This document shows, piece by piece, positions 1 through 11,389 of a stretch of 64,000 nt of DNA (positions within the stretch are counted from its first letter, which is position 1; every line of letters starts with the position of its first letter). The stretch comes from Glomus cerebriforme (Eukaryota; Glomeromycota; Glomeromycetes; Glomerales; Glomeraceae): assembly GCA_003550305.1 (NCBI GenBank), contig QKYT01000162.1, forward strand, positions 4,965 through 68,964, written 5' to 3'. The notes under the pieces are model-generated. The model did no database searches. It saw nothing but the letters and a program-made list of their open reading frames with translations, and was not told the origin of the DNA. Made by a program: the position numbers and the translations under genes.

Positions 1-20
1 TATACTTATTGACTACTTTA

Positions 21-1240
21 TTTATGAGCTCATGTAATACAAACACTCATCCAGATTTGGAGAAAATGAAGATTTAATTATTTTAAGAGAAAATTTTATG
101 GACATAAACAAAGCTTTATAACTTAGACAGAAACAGATGATATTCTACGATTTCCGCGAAGAAAATTAAGAGAATGTGTAAAGATGGTGAATATAATGTG
201 GAATTTTTTTTTTATCATCAATAAAATTAACTAGTAGTGGTGTATAAGAAAGACCACAAATAAAAGAGAGTACCAGAGAGAAAGAGGAGTATGAAAAAGA
301 CACCAAGAAGGAAAGAACGTAAAATAAGGATGAACATTTTTAACAACAAAACAAATAACATAATGATGAATGACAAAATTACTGAAGAATTTGGTGGATT
401 GGACGAAGTTCATTTTACCATCAGCAATTGTTTCTTTACAACCAATACTGTAGAAATTAAATGGAATACTGTATGAATTAATATGGAAATGGTTGAACAA
501 ATAGGCATAGCAAAAGAATAAGACAACATACAATATGATAAAATAAACATAAAAGGAAATTCAGAACAAAAAATTTTACAACTTTTGAGTTTATATCAAA
601 GTCTAAAGTGAATCCAGAAAAATTTGGATTATGAACAAATAGGAGAAATAATAAAACAAATTCTCAAAATCATACGGTATAAGATGAATAGAATATCATA
701 CGAAAAACTGGGTATATGGGTGGAATAAAGGACAACAAAAAAATTGGTATAACAACAAAAAATCAGAATTGAATAGATATGTGATAAATAAATACAAATA
801 CAGAATAGTTATTATATTAATTTTTAGTTTATTATTTTGTAGAAGATATAATTTCAATAACTCAATATAATTTATGTAATTTTAATCAGCTTATTATATT
901 TACTAAAAATGAATAAATAATAAATAACAAATTACTATCAAATTGTTTAAAAATATGATTGAGAGATGAAAATAATTTATCATATTCTATAAAAAATAAA
1001 ATTGCAATCAATTTTCCGTATAATGTTCCTACTCTGATATCAACCAAATCTATTAAGTTCAAAATTATGATTATGATTATTAAATATTATTTGCTCTTTT
1101 TCAATATTTAGTCGATGGATTCATGATATGATTACTTTTATAATAATACCAGAGTTTTATAAATTTTATATTAAGTTTCGTGATTTATGCAGCCTTTTAT
1201 ACAGTAATACACAAAAAAAAAGCTTATTACTATATACCAT
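21..1240 (+). repeat. Dispersed repeat body, copy A
   Basis: This ~1.2-kb stretch is similar, in the same orientation, to 13381-14670 and more weakly to 62000-62780. Shared landmarks are the phrase tttatgagctcatgt followed by aacac-c-catccagatttgg, then 'atggacataaacaaagcttta', and a terminal run 'aaaaagcttattact'. Short ORFs on both strands fall inside it but differ in length between copies, so I do not call them genes. The left end is cut by the window edge, so any terminal inverted repeat lies outside. Boundaries are approximate. Confidence 0.75.
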
Positions 1241-1368
1241 AATTACTCATAAAATTGAATTCAATAAGAATTAAGTTCAAAAATTATAATTAATAATATT
1301 AATTTTATTTTTTTCTTCTACATTATTAAATATGAATTAATTTTATTTTAAATTTAAACATTTATTAG

Positions 1369-1412
1369 AAAATTGTAGGATTTTTAGTTCGAATGTTATT
1401 TTTTTCTAATTT
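1369..1412 (+). pseudogene. Remnant of the last exon of a TKL kinase
   Basis: The phrase gaaaattgtaggatttttag following a T/A-rich tract is the same as the final exon of the intact kinase at 30575-32162 (acceptor AG then a short tail reading ENCRIFSS). Here it lies upstream of the truncated kinase start at 1732. This suggests the tail of one lost kinase copy followed by the head of the next. The stretch is short, so the match could be over-read. Confidence 0.5.
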
Positions 1413-1731
1413 TATTTTATTAAATTTATCATTCTTTTTTTAAAGGTACAATCCAAAAATGTAAAATAGATAAAGTTATCAGTTATAGGATTTTATATGG
1501 TTTTTTGTACAAACTTTATATAAAATAAATTTTTTATTTATAAATATTAACATTATTTTTTTTCGATCTAATATTTAAAAAAAAAAATTATCCGCAATAA
1601 TTTTGAATTTAAAATATAGTGTATTTTTGTTAATTCTTTTTTGGTCACAAATTTGTTTGTAGTACACAAAAAAAAACTTATAAAATTGGTCGTAATGGTA
1701 CACAATTAAATTTTTTTTTTTCATTTCATTA

Positions 1732-2088
1732 ATATCCGAAAATATTGAAAATTCTTTAAGTAAATATGAAAATCAAATACTTAATAAAGAATATGGGTTA
1801 TGTCCTGAATGTAATCAACCAAATACTGGAAGTAATTGGTGTCAAAATTGCAATTATAAACGGTTTCAACAAGATTTGACCAGTGGAAATGAGCTCATTG
1901 ATAGATTTATACATGATGTTCAATTAAAAGCAAGAAACAGTTTTGAAATTATAATAGAATGGATTCCTTATAATCGTTTGAGAAATATACAATACCTCGC
2001 TCAAGGTGGATCCAGTACTATTTATAAGGCTATTTGGTTAGATGGTTTCATTGGTAAATGGAATAATGATAAACAACTAAAAAAATAA
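1732..2088 (+). pseudogene. Truncated TKL kinase N-terminus
   Basis: The open frame reads an N-terminal zinc-ribbon-like part (CPEC...CQNC), a linker with TSGNELIDR, then EWIPYNRLRNIQYLAQGG and the start of a kinase N-lobe ending in YKAIWLDG. It then runs into a stop after NNDKQLKK. It is clearly paralogous to the first ~105 residues of the kinase at 30575, where the same blocks occur in the same order. The codon aligned to that gene's ATG is ATA here, so the start is lost. The active-site lysine, catalytic loop and C-lobe are all missing. The following sequence (2089 onward) shows no kinase similarity. Confidence 0.85.
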
Positions 2089-2158
2089 AATAAAAATGAG
2101 AAATAAATAAAGATCAGTTGAATGGATGAAAATACTGACGCGATTTTTTTTTTTGATT

Positions 2159-2192
2159 ATGTGAAGGTATCATGTGATCTGGACCTTCACAT
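2159..2192. repeat. Perfect 10-bp inverted repeat with 14-bp loop
   Basis: ATGTGAAGGT is followed 14 bases later by its exact reverse complement ACCTTCACAT, just after the truncated kinase remnant. It could be a hairpin, or the edge of an old mobile element. No partner end was found. Confidence 0.5.
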
Positions 2193-2839
2193 GAACTACA
2201 CGTGTACCTCTATAATCTATATTTACTTGTACGTATTTGCAGTCATGTTGATTTTTCATTATTGTTTTGCGCCTCAGATAGTAGGATTAGCCAAATCCAG
2301 TAAGGAATTTAATATTTGGATTGACCAAATGTGAATTTTTACATTGATTGTTTGATTAATTATAATGATTGTGATTACTGTGAACTCTTAAAAATTACGC
2401 CATTTACTGTATATAGAAAGTAATCTATGTTGCTTACATATGACTCATATACTGTTATCATAATGATATAATAATATACAAATATTATACATTGAATTTA
2501 GAATATTAAAAAAAAAGTATAAATACTCTTGATTTTCCAATATTTTTTATTTCACTCTCACTCTTTTAGAGGTTGTTGACAATTCTTTTCTTCTATAAGA
2601 GTCTTGGAAATTGAATTGTCTTTAGAGAAAATGATGAAGCAAATGTTTCATAATATAAATGTTTGCGTAGTTTTCTCTTAGTCTGAAACGTCCGATGGTT
2701 TTCTACTTTGGCCCATAACAAGTAGAGGGTAGAGCTGTGCGCCTTATGTATAGCATTTCCTTTAACACATCTGGTGTTATCTGTAAAATTCGCCTGGTTT
2801 TTACCGGGGATTGTATTGCTTATATTATTTGAAAATTAG
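2193..2839. other. Intergenic stretch, no gene seen
   Basis: No coding frame is supported. The part from about 2520 to 2820 is less AT-rich and has a TATAAATA at about 2519, followed by a CT-rich tract. This resembles an LTR or promoter-like segment, but no second copy or integrase/RT was found. Confidence 0.3.
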
Positions 2840-2840
2840 A

Positions 2841-2998
2841 ATAGTTACTGGAAAAGTAGATAGTAACTGGACAAGTAGGATAGTAACTGGACAAGTAGAA
2901 TAGTAACTGGATGCGTAGGATAGTAACTGGACAAGTAGAATAGTAACTGGATGCGTAGGATAGTAACTGGAAAAGTAAATAGTTACTGGAAATTAGAA
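2841..2998. repeat. Minisatellite of 20-bp units
   Basis: From 2861 to 2980 there are six units of exactly 20 bp, with core tagtaactgg followed by a variable half (acaagtagga, acaagtagaa or atgcgtagga). The last two variants alternate. Degenerate half-units flank the array, and both flanks carry 'aattagaa', giving a weakly symmetrical block. There are no spacers between units. Confidence 0.9.
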
Positions 2999-4586
2999 TT
3001 CAGGTTCATATGGATTGTTTAGATTAGATAGATGAAAACATCTTGGAATTGGTTTGATTTTTGATTTTCTATCCTGTTTTTTTTATTAATATATCATTTA
3101 TTAACTTACTACCAGATTTTCTTCCATGGCAGGTCAATTATTAAATTCACTGTGGTTATTCAGTAGAAGTTCGCTCAATATCCAAAGTGAATTTAAACAT
3201 TTTTTTGAGTTGCGAATGGTGTTGACGTCCTCGTCGTGCAACTTGGGTGTTGATATTAATTAATACTTAATAATATCAATAGCAAACAAACACCAACTTA
3301 TACTTTATTTAGCTAGTTATCAAAAAATTTTTTCACTTTTATTATAACTGAATGAAGCGATATGCAACAAATCCATTGTTCTAATGATAAACTCTTGTAA
3401 CAATTGGATTGTTAATTGGTAATTGCAACCAAGGTTAAGGGAAAATCAAAGTATATTTGATTTCAATTAATGAATTAAAATCAAAATCATTTTTCAGGCT
3501 CTTTGTTCTATGATTATATACGTTCAAACTCAAATTTTTATTTGTTTAAATATGCTTTATTTTAATAACTATATTTAGACAATTATGAGAACACGATACC
3601 TTTTCTGAAATACCATTATTAAATTTAATGGGAAATTTTCATGCGCCATAATATGATCTTAAAAACTGTAAATTACTGCTTATTTTCATTTAATTTATGG
3701 ATAAATTAATTATATATTGTCTATAAAGTAGATATATTTACTTATTTATTGCAATGAAGACAAAATGAAAACACTTAGAAAAGTGTCTGTCACTGTTGGA
3801 TTCGTAAATTTTAATATTTTGGTGCAGTAAATGTATTAAATGTTGCAGATGCATAAAAGAAATTCTTTTTAGCATAATATTTCCATTTTAATGTTAACAA
3901 ATTCTTTTTATTATTTAATTTATTTCATATTTCATACAATAAGGTCATTTTCTTGAATAATTTATCAGTAAAAGAATGGTATAATAGATTAAGTATATTA
4001 CAGAATGCAGTATATAAATGGATTGGTGAATATATGGTATTGGGATAATAAAAATAAAAATTGGTAACGAAGTTCTCTAATTGTAGAAAGTTTAAATGTT
4101 ACATTAGGATTTATAAATGGGGTATAAACTAATTTTACTAATGTATTTGTATACCTTAGATTATATACACAGCAAAAATAATCCTCTATTATTAGATTTT
4201 ATAGAATAAATCAAGATCCAGACACAAAAATTATATAATAGTTTTGATTATTTGTGCTTATATAATTATGTATTATAATGTATTAGAAAATACGCACAAC
4301 AACCACTATTTTAATAAAACATAAATTTATACATTATAATGTCCATTCTCTTGGCGTAGTTAACTAAATGATTTAATTTAATTCATCCCTTGATAGAGTT
4401 ATAGATGATTACATAATAATAAACTATCATGACACAAAGGTAACATAAATGAATTCTCTCTCTTTTCTTTAAGTTGAAAGTTAATTGCATTTTTTTTTCT
4501 GTCTATAATCTCTATAATATTGATTTCCTTTTTAAAACTAGCTCTTTTAAACTTTAAATACTAAAACTCTATTTTAAATTCCATTT
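2999..4586. other. Intergenic, AT-rich, no gene seen
   Basis: No supported coding frame. Around 3250-3285 is an imperfect palindrome (ttgatattaattaa ... ttaataatatcaa). The phrase at 4030-4070 (ggtattgggataataaaaat) faintly resembles part of the dispersed repeat body at about 700, but is too short to assign. Confidence 0.4.
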
Positions 4587-4745
4587 TTAACTTCCTTATA
4601 CTGTATATGAGTTGACATAACAGGCAAGAAACAAAAAGAGTAGTTAATAAAAAGAAAATAACCAGCCAGTTAGGAGATACTCGATTATGACTGGTTTTCC
4701 TTTCCTGATGCAAGGAAGACCTCATATACAGTATAAGGAAGTTAA
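4587..4745. mobile_element. Short inverted-repeat element (MITE-like), ~159 bp
   Basis: The two ends are perfect 25-bp inverted repeats that begin ttaacttccttatactgtat and end with its reverse complement. The interior contains 'aggcaag' and 'ccagccagttaggagatact', the same modules found in the longer TIR blocks at 12421-12503, 13154-13370, 60826-60926 and 61872-61974. There is no coding capacity. It is probably a minimal member of that family. Confidence 0.8.
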
Positions 4746-5311
4746 GAGGGAGTGCGACTTTATTTCAATTTCTTGCTAAGCCCATTTTCGATAAAGTTTA
4801 TATCACGTGTGAGTTGATCATTTAAAATTCGCAGCCTGATTCGTTAATAAAAGTTTTGATCACATAAGATAAAAAAAGTTTGTGGAAGGTTAAGTGATGC
4901 AGTTATAACCGGTTTTTACCGATTCAATTATTTTTAGTATTAAACCTGTGTTTTGACATTGTTCAGCGGTATTTGGCGTATTTTTCACATGTATCTACTG
5001 ACAGTACTGACAGTATTAACTCAATACTTTCCTCAATTTATAAAAATTTATTCTATTAAATATAAATTTATCTGAATTCGTGTGTACATATATCATTCAG
5101 TAAAAAGAATTAGTTATCATATGATGCAAACAATAATCACTTAATACAGTTTATTTAAAATCAAGAGTTAGACTAGACTACGTATATAAGAAAAGAAAAA
5201 TATATTATAATAAAAATATCAACTTGTACAATAAAAAAATATATATATAATGAAAATTAATATATTAATCTAGTCATGAAATACGAAGTAGGATTTTCAT
5301 TTGAATTTTAA

Positions 5312-6148
5312 TTAATTTCCTATTAAGAAATCTATAGGACAAGTAAAGTAACTTGTAAATATATCCAAAGATGGAAAGATATTTGTTATAATAGGAACAG
5401 GTACTGTATGTTGATTTATCCAATTACCATACTCTTGAACCATATTCGTAGTACATTCACCACATTGAAATAATTCTCTAGGAATTGGAAGACTAGTTCC
5501 ATCTTCTTTATAAACTAATTCGTGAGTATATGCAATTGTGGCGTTTCCTTCAGGAGCTACCATTTTAACCCAATCAACTAATTGTTTTCCAGATTCTACT
5601 CCGCACAATTCTAAAATTGAATTTAAATTTTGAAATAAATAAAAAAATAAATAAAAATAAAAAATTATAATTAAAAAATATCAAATTGTAAACTTACCAC
5701 CACTTGTAGTTTTATGACACACCGAATTATGTTCAGGAATAACAGTATAATAAGCCAAAAGAGTAGCGTAAACTTCGATAATAGAATTATCAAGGTAGTT
5801 AGGGTTGGCATTCCAATCGACTTTAGTCGATAATTCAGTAGGACAGTTATTCAAAATTTCATTCCAAATTTGGGAAGCTTCTTCGAAAGTGCATGAAAAT
5901 TCTGCAGCACAAGCATCTTCTATGGCTTTATTATAAAGAGTTGTATCATAAGAAATAGGGTGGGAGAATAAGAAATTATAATTATATTTTTTTGCAATAT
6001 CTGTTAAAAGATTAAGGTACCAGGAACATTTCGCTTGCTTTTCCCAAGCTTTATTAATTACTGTTTGGCAAGGTCCTGTTATATCAGCATTAATATTGCC
6101 GATTAATAATAAAAGTAGACCACCGATAAGAAGAATATTAAATTTCAT
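5312..6148 (-). CDS. Small secreted cysteine-rich protein 1 (two exons)
   Basis: Exon 1 is 6148-5698 and exon 2 is 5610-5312, with an 87-bp intron (GTAAGT...TTTTAG). The product is 249 aa. Residues 1-21 form a classic signal peptide (MKFNILLIGG then a run of L, ending NINA). The mature part has about ten cysteines, including FSC, NNC, SVC, LCG and QCGEC. No transmembrane segment follows the leader, so secretion is likely. I do not recognise the family. Size, leader and cysteine content fit a candidate secreted effector or apoplastic protein, but that is inference. A close paralogue lies at 8082-8908 with the same intron position and phase. The start was chosen because it opens the signal peptide and aligns with the paralogue's MKFDIL start. 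Confidence 0.88.
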
Positions 6149-8081
6149 TTTTTGATAAATAAAATAAATGTTTTTTTTTTTTAAAAAAAAAATTGATTTT
6201 AAAATATGGAATGATTTTTTCGAGTGAGAAATTTTTGATGATTTTTATATCTATTCGTTTGATATACTGTATGACGTCAAGATAAAATAAACAAAAATAT
6301 CAAAAACTTTATCATTTTCTAAAACTAGAAATAATGAAAAGAGGGAAAACTTAGCCACAATTATTTTCGTTAGATAATATAATCGTAACATAAAAGGCAA
6401 TTTTATTAAGAAAAAAAAATGGCTGAGGGAACATGAACACAATAATTTTTATTGAGGCATTTTATTACAGTTGATGCAAAGTTCCGCCATATTTTTTGAT
6501 AAAAGATCCCTTTTTCGTTTAAACAATAAATGTAACACAAACGAAAATAACAGCCTATCTAGACTATCTGATATTAATCACGTGACTCTGAGAAATTTTA
6601 AAAATAAAAAAACGCACTATTCACTTTTTAAAAAATATAATATAAATATTTTTAAAGTAAAAATATATATATATCAGATATATTTTTTTATTAATCGGTT
6701 GTATAATTGTCTGTTTTACATTCTTTAAGTTATGAATTTTGGGAACTGGCGTATCTGCAGTATAAATAATTACATTTAGCACAATATAATAATATTTTGA
6801 ACAGATACTGAAAATATTTATAAATTGGAAGAAAGACCTGGAAAAATCAACATCCTACGAAAAAAACCAAAAAAGAAACATAATTATCACGTGACAAAAC
6901 TTGTTTCCTTACCTAAAGTGGTCAAATGGTGTTATTAATACCTCAATAATATAAATTAACGCGCCAAATTATTTTATTAATAGATTAAAATAGAGCAGAA
7001 TTACTTTTTGTTTATAAGTAAAATTTTTGTATACAAAGATGATTCAGTCTTATGATTCTTAACTATAAATTACTGAAAGTATAATCGTTGTAAGACGTTT
7101 AACGATATACCGTACATATAATTTTCTAAATAAAAATTTACAAAGAAATAAATAATTATTTTTTTACACATTTCTATAAATATGCCGTATAATAATACAT
7201 AATCTATATACAGTATTTCTTTATATTTACTTTTATAGCTTCTTTTTATTATCAAATGTAGATTTATTAAATTTTTAAGTTTAGATTATCAGTTCAAAAA
7301 TAAGGGATTATTATTTTTTAAAAATAACGGTTGAAAGTTACCAGTTGCAGGTTGCAGCCTTGCAGGATTGTGTATCGTTAATTAGTTTGTCGATCTCACT
7401 GACCAAGTTTGGTTATAAATGTGGTTCCAAATAAGGTTTAATAATCAAGGAATCATTTGATCAACATTCACACAAAAATCTTCCGATTTACATATTAAGG
7501 AAAAGAAGATAATTATGGATGTTATTCATACTGTATATAAAGTTTATGTTCACATGATAAACCTTGAAGTAAAAAAAAACTGGCATAATAAAAAAAATCA
7601 CGTATCACAAAGGATATGATCATAACAGGGTTTTACCGGTTCTATTATTGCATAAAAAAACCGAATTTAACTTGTATTGACGTCGTTTAATAGGGTGTAA
7701 CATTTTCTTGGCGTATTTCCACATGTATCTACTGATATTTTGATACAAGACACTAAACTTAATTTATAATAAATTTGTGTATACAAACATTTTTTTTTTG
7801 TGCGTATGTCGACCGAAAAACTTAATGGATAAATCGTTTCAGAGTCAATTATCATTTAACTCAAATTATCACTGAAAATAACGGGCAAAAATACAGTATG
7901 AATAAATGAATCAACCTTTATAAATTTTATTAAACCAAATGAGATAAATAGAAAATAACTAGACTATTAATAATGCGTACAAAAAAAAAATGAAAAAATA
8001 TATGTGATAATAAAAATATAAAACATTATTTAGTCATAAAATGTGAAAAAATTAGAATCATTTGAATGTCGTGATAATTTA
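6149..8081. other. Spacer between the secreted-protein genes
   Basis: The first ~450 bases (up to about 6600) are the upstream region of secreted-protein gene 1 and match the region upstream of gene 2. From about 7590 the 3' flank of gene 2 begins and matches the 3' flank of gene 1. The middle (about 6700-7550) has no recognisable content. Short ORFs here are unsupported. Confidence 0.5.
6546..6594 (-). promoter_or_regulatory. Conserved upstream block with CACGTG (gene 1)
   Basis: This 49-bp block, ~400 bp upstream of secreted-protein gene 1, is identical to 9251-9299 except for one base, although surrounding DNA has diverged. It contains taatcacgtgact, an E-box/PHO-type CACGTG palindrome, and 'ctatctagactatctgatat'. 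A shared regulatory role is inferred from conservation. Confidence 0.5.
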
Positions 8082-8908
8082 TTAAATATTTACAGGACAA
8101 GTAAAATGCATTTTAATTATTTCCAAAGATCCAAAGATATTCTTTACAATGGGATCAGGCACTGCATGTTGGTCGATCCAAGTACCGTACTCTTGAACCA
8201 TATTCGTAGTGCATTCACCACATTGAAATAATTCTTTAGGAATTGGAAGACGAGTTCCATCACTTTTATAAACGAATTGATGATCATATGTAATATTGGC
8301 ATTTCCTTCAGGAGCTACCGTTTCAAGCCAATTAATTAATGGTTTAACAGATTCTATTCCGCACAATTCTAAAAGTTGAATTATCAAATATTCGTTATAA
8401 AATAATTTAATTAAAAAATATCAAATTATAAAAACTTACCACCATTCGTAGTTTTGTGACACACTGAATTATGTTCGGGAATAACAAAATAAAAAAGTAA
8501 AAGGGAACCATAAGCTCTGAGAATCTCATTATCGTTTGACGTAAATGAATTAGGATTTGCACTCCAATCGATATAAGTTGATAATTCGGTAGCACATTTA
8601 TTTTCAATTCCACTCCAAATTTTTAAATCTTCTTCATAAGTACATGAAAATTCTGCTGCACAAGCTTCTTTTATAGCTTTATTATAAAGTGTCATGTCAT
8701 AAAAAACAGGATGAGCAAATCCAAAAGTGTAATGATATTTTTTTGCAATATCATTTAGAAGATGGATTTGAAAACCACATGAAGATGGACTTTCCCAAGC
8801 TTTCCAAATTTCTTTTTGACATTCACTACAAACAGGAAGGTTAAAAGATTTTTCGCAAGTTGCTGACGTTAATGTAAGTAGTCCGATAAAAAGAATATCG
8901 AATTTCAT
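8082..8908 (-). CDS. Small secreted cysteine-rich protein 2 (two exons)
   Basis: Exon 1 is 8908-8440 and exon 2 is 8368-8082, with a 71-bp intron (GTAAGT...TTTTAG). The product is 251 aa. A signal peptide covers about residues 1-18 (MKFDILFIGLLTLTSA). The rest is collinear with the protein at 5312-6148. Shared blocks are HLLNDIAKKYHY, LYNKAIKEACAAEFSCTYEE, VIPEHNSVCHKTT, then APEGNA, LPIPKELFQCGECTTNMVQE. The two genes diverge mainly in the leader and the central WNANPN/WSANPN region. This copy has extra cysteines just after the leader (VCSEC). Both reading frames are intact, so both copies are probably functional. No function is known to me. Confidence 0.88.
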
Positions 8909-9250
8909 TTTGTTAATTAATTTGTTTATTTTATTTTATTTTTTTTAAAAAAAAAGAATTCTAAAATATGGCAAATTTTTTTGGTTTCTATCTAAATCTA
9001 ATACAAGATAGAAATGTGGAAAACTTCCAAAACTAGAAAATCGAAAGCCAGCCACAATCAATTTTTCACTATTTAATATAAACATAAAAGGAAATTTTAT
9101 TAAGAAAAAAAAGATTCTTCATGTTTATGCTTCCTGCATCACTTTAACTCAGGTGATGCAACATTCCGTCATTTTTTTTAAAAAAAAAAATGGACGAATT
9201 CTATTGAAAGTATCCCATTTCGTTGAAATAATGAATGTAGTACAAAAGAT

Positions 9251-9299
9251 AATAACAGCCTATCTAGACTATCTGATATTAATCACGTGACTCCGAGAA
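9251..9299 (-). promoter_or_regulatory. Conserved upstream block with CACGTG (gene 2)
   Basis: Near-identical to 6546-6594 (one mismatch over 49 bp) and at a similar distance upstream of its gene. Confidence 0.5.
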
Positions 9300-9310
9300 C
9301 TTTTACCGAA

Positions 9311-10690
9311 AAATAAACGCCTTTCAAGCGTCATAGCTTACATGACCTTTTTTCGAATAATTACGTGAAATGTGATACAATGAGGTCACAATATTCATTC
9401 ATTATTAAAACTCTTTTTTTGGTTAGTTAATAAAGACTTATCGCGATTTAGTTATCACGTGATAAAATAAGATATTGATAATTCGTAGTATGATTACACA
9501 AGTATTTGTACAATATTCTGTCAAAATTTTCTTGAAACAACCCATTTTTTCTTATCGAAGTTAAGGAATATTATTTATAGAAAAAAACAAACATAAGCAG
9601 TTAACATAACAAAATCTCAGAATATTTTGTTGATGAATCCACCACTATAGCCTGTAACTGGTAAGAACATTACCTTTGTTATACTGTGCATGATAATTAT
9701 CAACATGTGCTTCTTAAAATTTATCTTTTTTCTTAGATGGAATGAGTTCTGGCAAATGAAATATTACCAATGCTTTTCCTAAGAGTACATATTCAGCAAT
9801 TTAATTTTGAATACTAAAAAATTTATCGGATTAACCTATACATGAGGCGTAATTATTCCTAACAATTAGGATTAGGATGGTAATATATTAAATATATTAC
9901 ACCTGAATTTAATTCAATTTTTCATATTAAAATAGCATCACAAATGTGTAATACTCGTATTAAATTGGCACAGCCTAACTGGTCAAAAATTATGTGTAAA
10001 ATAGATTTTACTTAACCAACTTTCAAATAATTATTTCTGAATAATAGAGTGGTTGATGGGCACTAATCAAGCTTCCTGCAATTTCTAGCAAAATATCATT
10101 CCGTATAAAAATTATTGATAATTAAGTTTCTAAAATTCTGTGATAATACTGGGGAAGTTATGTACACTGTATAGTATTTGCTCAAAAATTGGATTTTTAT
10201 ATTTTGATAAGTTTGTTTTTTATAATAAATTCTCTATGAAGAATATGTGATTTTAAAGGGAAAATTCTTTTAGAGTTTATAGTAAATGCGAAGTTTTAAA
10301 TTGAATGAATAGGACGATATGAAGTTTCGGGATTATGATAATAGGATTTCATGGTATGTCTTCGGTTTATTAAAAAAAATTGTTATTATTGTTTGATTTA
10401 TGAGAATGAGAAGTCAATTTTTGTATTTAAAATGAATCAGTATACTGTATTTTTTAAAAAATTCCAGTGTTATTATATATCGATATAAAAAAAAAACAGA
10501 TAAATAGATGCTACGAAATTTTAAAAATAATTTTTTAAAAAAATCATAAATGCCATGAATAAATCGTAAAACAAATTAAATATTGGCTTAATTCACGAGA
10601 GGTACAGTTTCCTTGCTTAGATTTAAAAGATTATTATTTTTCAGATACTTAAGAAATTCACAAAATTAGATTTTTACAAGTAAATTACAT
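9311..10690. other. Intergenic, no gene seen
   Basis: AT-rich with no supported coding frame and no repeat matched elsewhere in the window. A TCACGTGA palindrome occurs near 9452. Confidence 0.4.
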
Positions 10691-10826
10691 AAAAAGAATC
10701 CGCCGATACTAAACGTTTACCCAAAAAAGGTTTATTGTTGTATTCTATTCTGCTTTTCATTTGTCCAATTGATGTTAGAACTTTCCAATAGATAATTCTA
10801 GAAATTTTGTAACACGAAAATAGTCT
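10691..10826 (+). repeat. 136-bp dispersed repeat, copy 1
   Basis: The segment begins aaaaagaatccgccgatact and is almost base-for-base the same as 26625-26760. A more decayed copy lies at about 26814-26944. No coding content. Confidence 0.85.
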
Positions 10827-11032
10827 AACATCAACCGATCCTTTACGATGTCATAACAATATTATCAATATGAGAGTATAACTGATAACCCGTTTTACCC
10901 ATTAATTGTGTAATTATACAGTAAACAATATCAGATATGTTTATAAAAAGTGGTGGCGTTCTTATATTTTTTATTAATTATTTTAGTTTACAAAAATATA
11001 GTATTAATTTATTTTATTTATTTAAGCTTCAG

Positions 11033-11154
11033 CATTTACATGAGCGAATTGATCCAACTGTTGAATTAATGAGAAAGAAACAACCAATTTTAAATTGCAA
11101 GAGAGTTAATAATGATAAAACAACTAGTGTACCACCTATTGGTGCACCAATTTG
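11033..11154 (+). pseudogene. Possible orphan internal exon
   Basis: The segment is bounded by a plausible acceptor (aagcttcAG) and donor (tttgGTATGC). It reads LHERIDPTVELMRKKQ then PILNCKRVNNDKTT and PPIGAPIW. Its codon composition is less AT-rich and more protein-like than its flanks. No adjacent exon, start or stop fits, and I do not recognise the family. It is probably a stranded fragment of a gene or mobile element. Confidence 0.3.
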
Positions 11155-11389
11155 GTATGCATTCATTTATTATTTATTATATACTATCTATTTATATATT
11201 TCTCAATTGTTTTAATCCTGATTTTTTTTATTATTCCATCCTATAAATCCATCAAAAAACAGATGTAATAAAGTACTCCCTCTATATTTGTTTACTTTTT
11301 AGTTTTTTGTCTTATTTTTATTTCACCTTTTTGTTCATTCATAATTATTAATTCAAATTTTCTGATTCACCTTTATTCAAAAAGACTTG

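Larger units (their letters stand above)
4870..6600. repeat. Proximal copy of a ~1.7-kb tandem duplication carrying the secreted-protein gene
   Basis: This block and 7590-9310 are homologous in the same orientation. Shared parts are the 3' flank (gtttttaccg..., then ggcgtattt-cacatgtatct), the whole two-exon gene, and a 49-bp conserved upstream segment. The offset between copies is about 2.7 kb. Edges are approximate. Confidence 0.75.
7590..9310. repeat. Distal copy of the ~1.7-kb tandem duplication
   Basis: Partner of 4870-6600. It carries secreted-protein gene 2 with its 3' flank (ggttttaccg... ggcgtatttccacatgtatc) and the conserved CACGTG block. Confidence 0.75.

Noticed and set aside
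231..533. ORFs on both strands inside the repeat body
   Set aside because: The homologous copies at 13381 and 62000 break these frames, and composition follows the repeat rather than a protein.
2510..2840. Solo LTR of a retrotransposon
   Set aside because: A TATA-like box and less AT-rich DNA are suggestive, but no TG...CA ends, second copy or target duplication could be shown.
2841..2998. Possible CRISPR array
   Set aside because: The 20-bp units are contiguous with no unique spacers, and the genome is eukaryotic.
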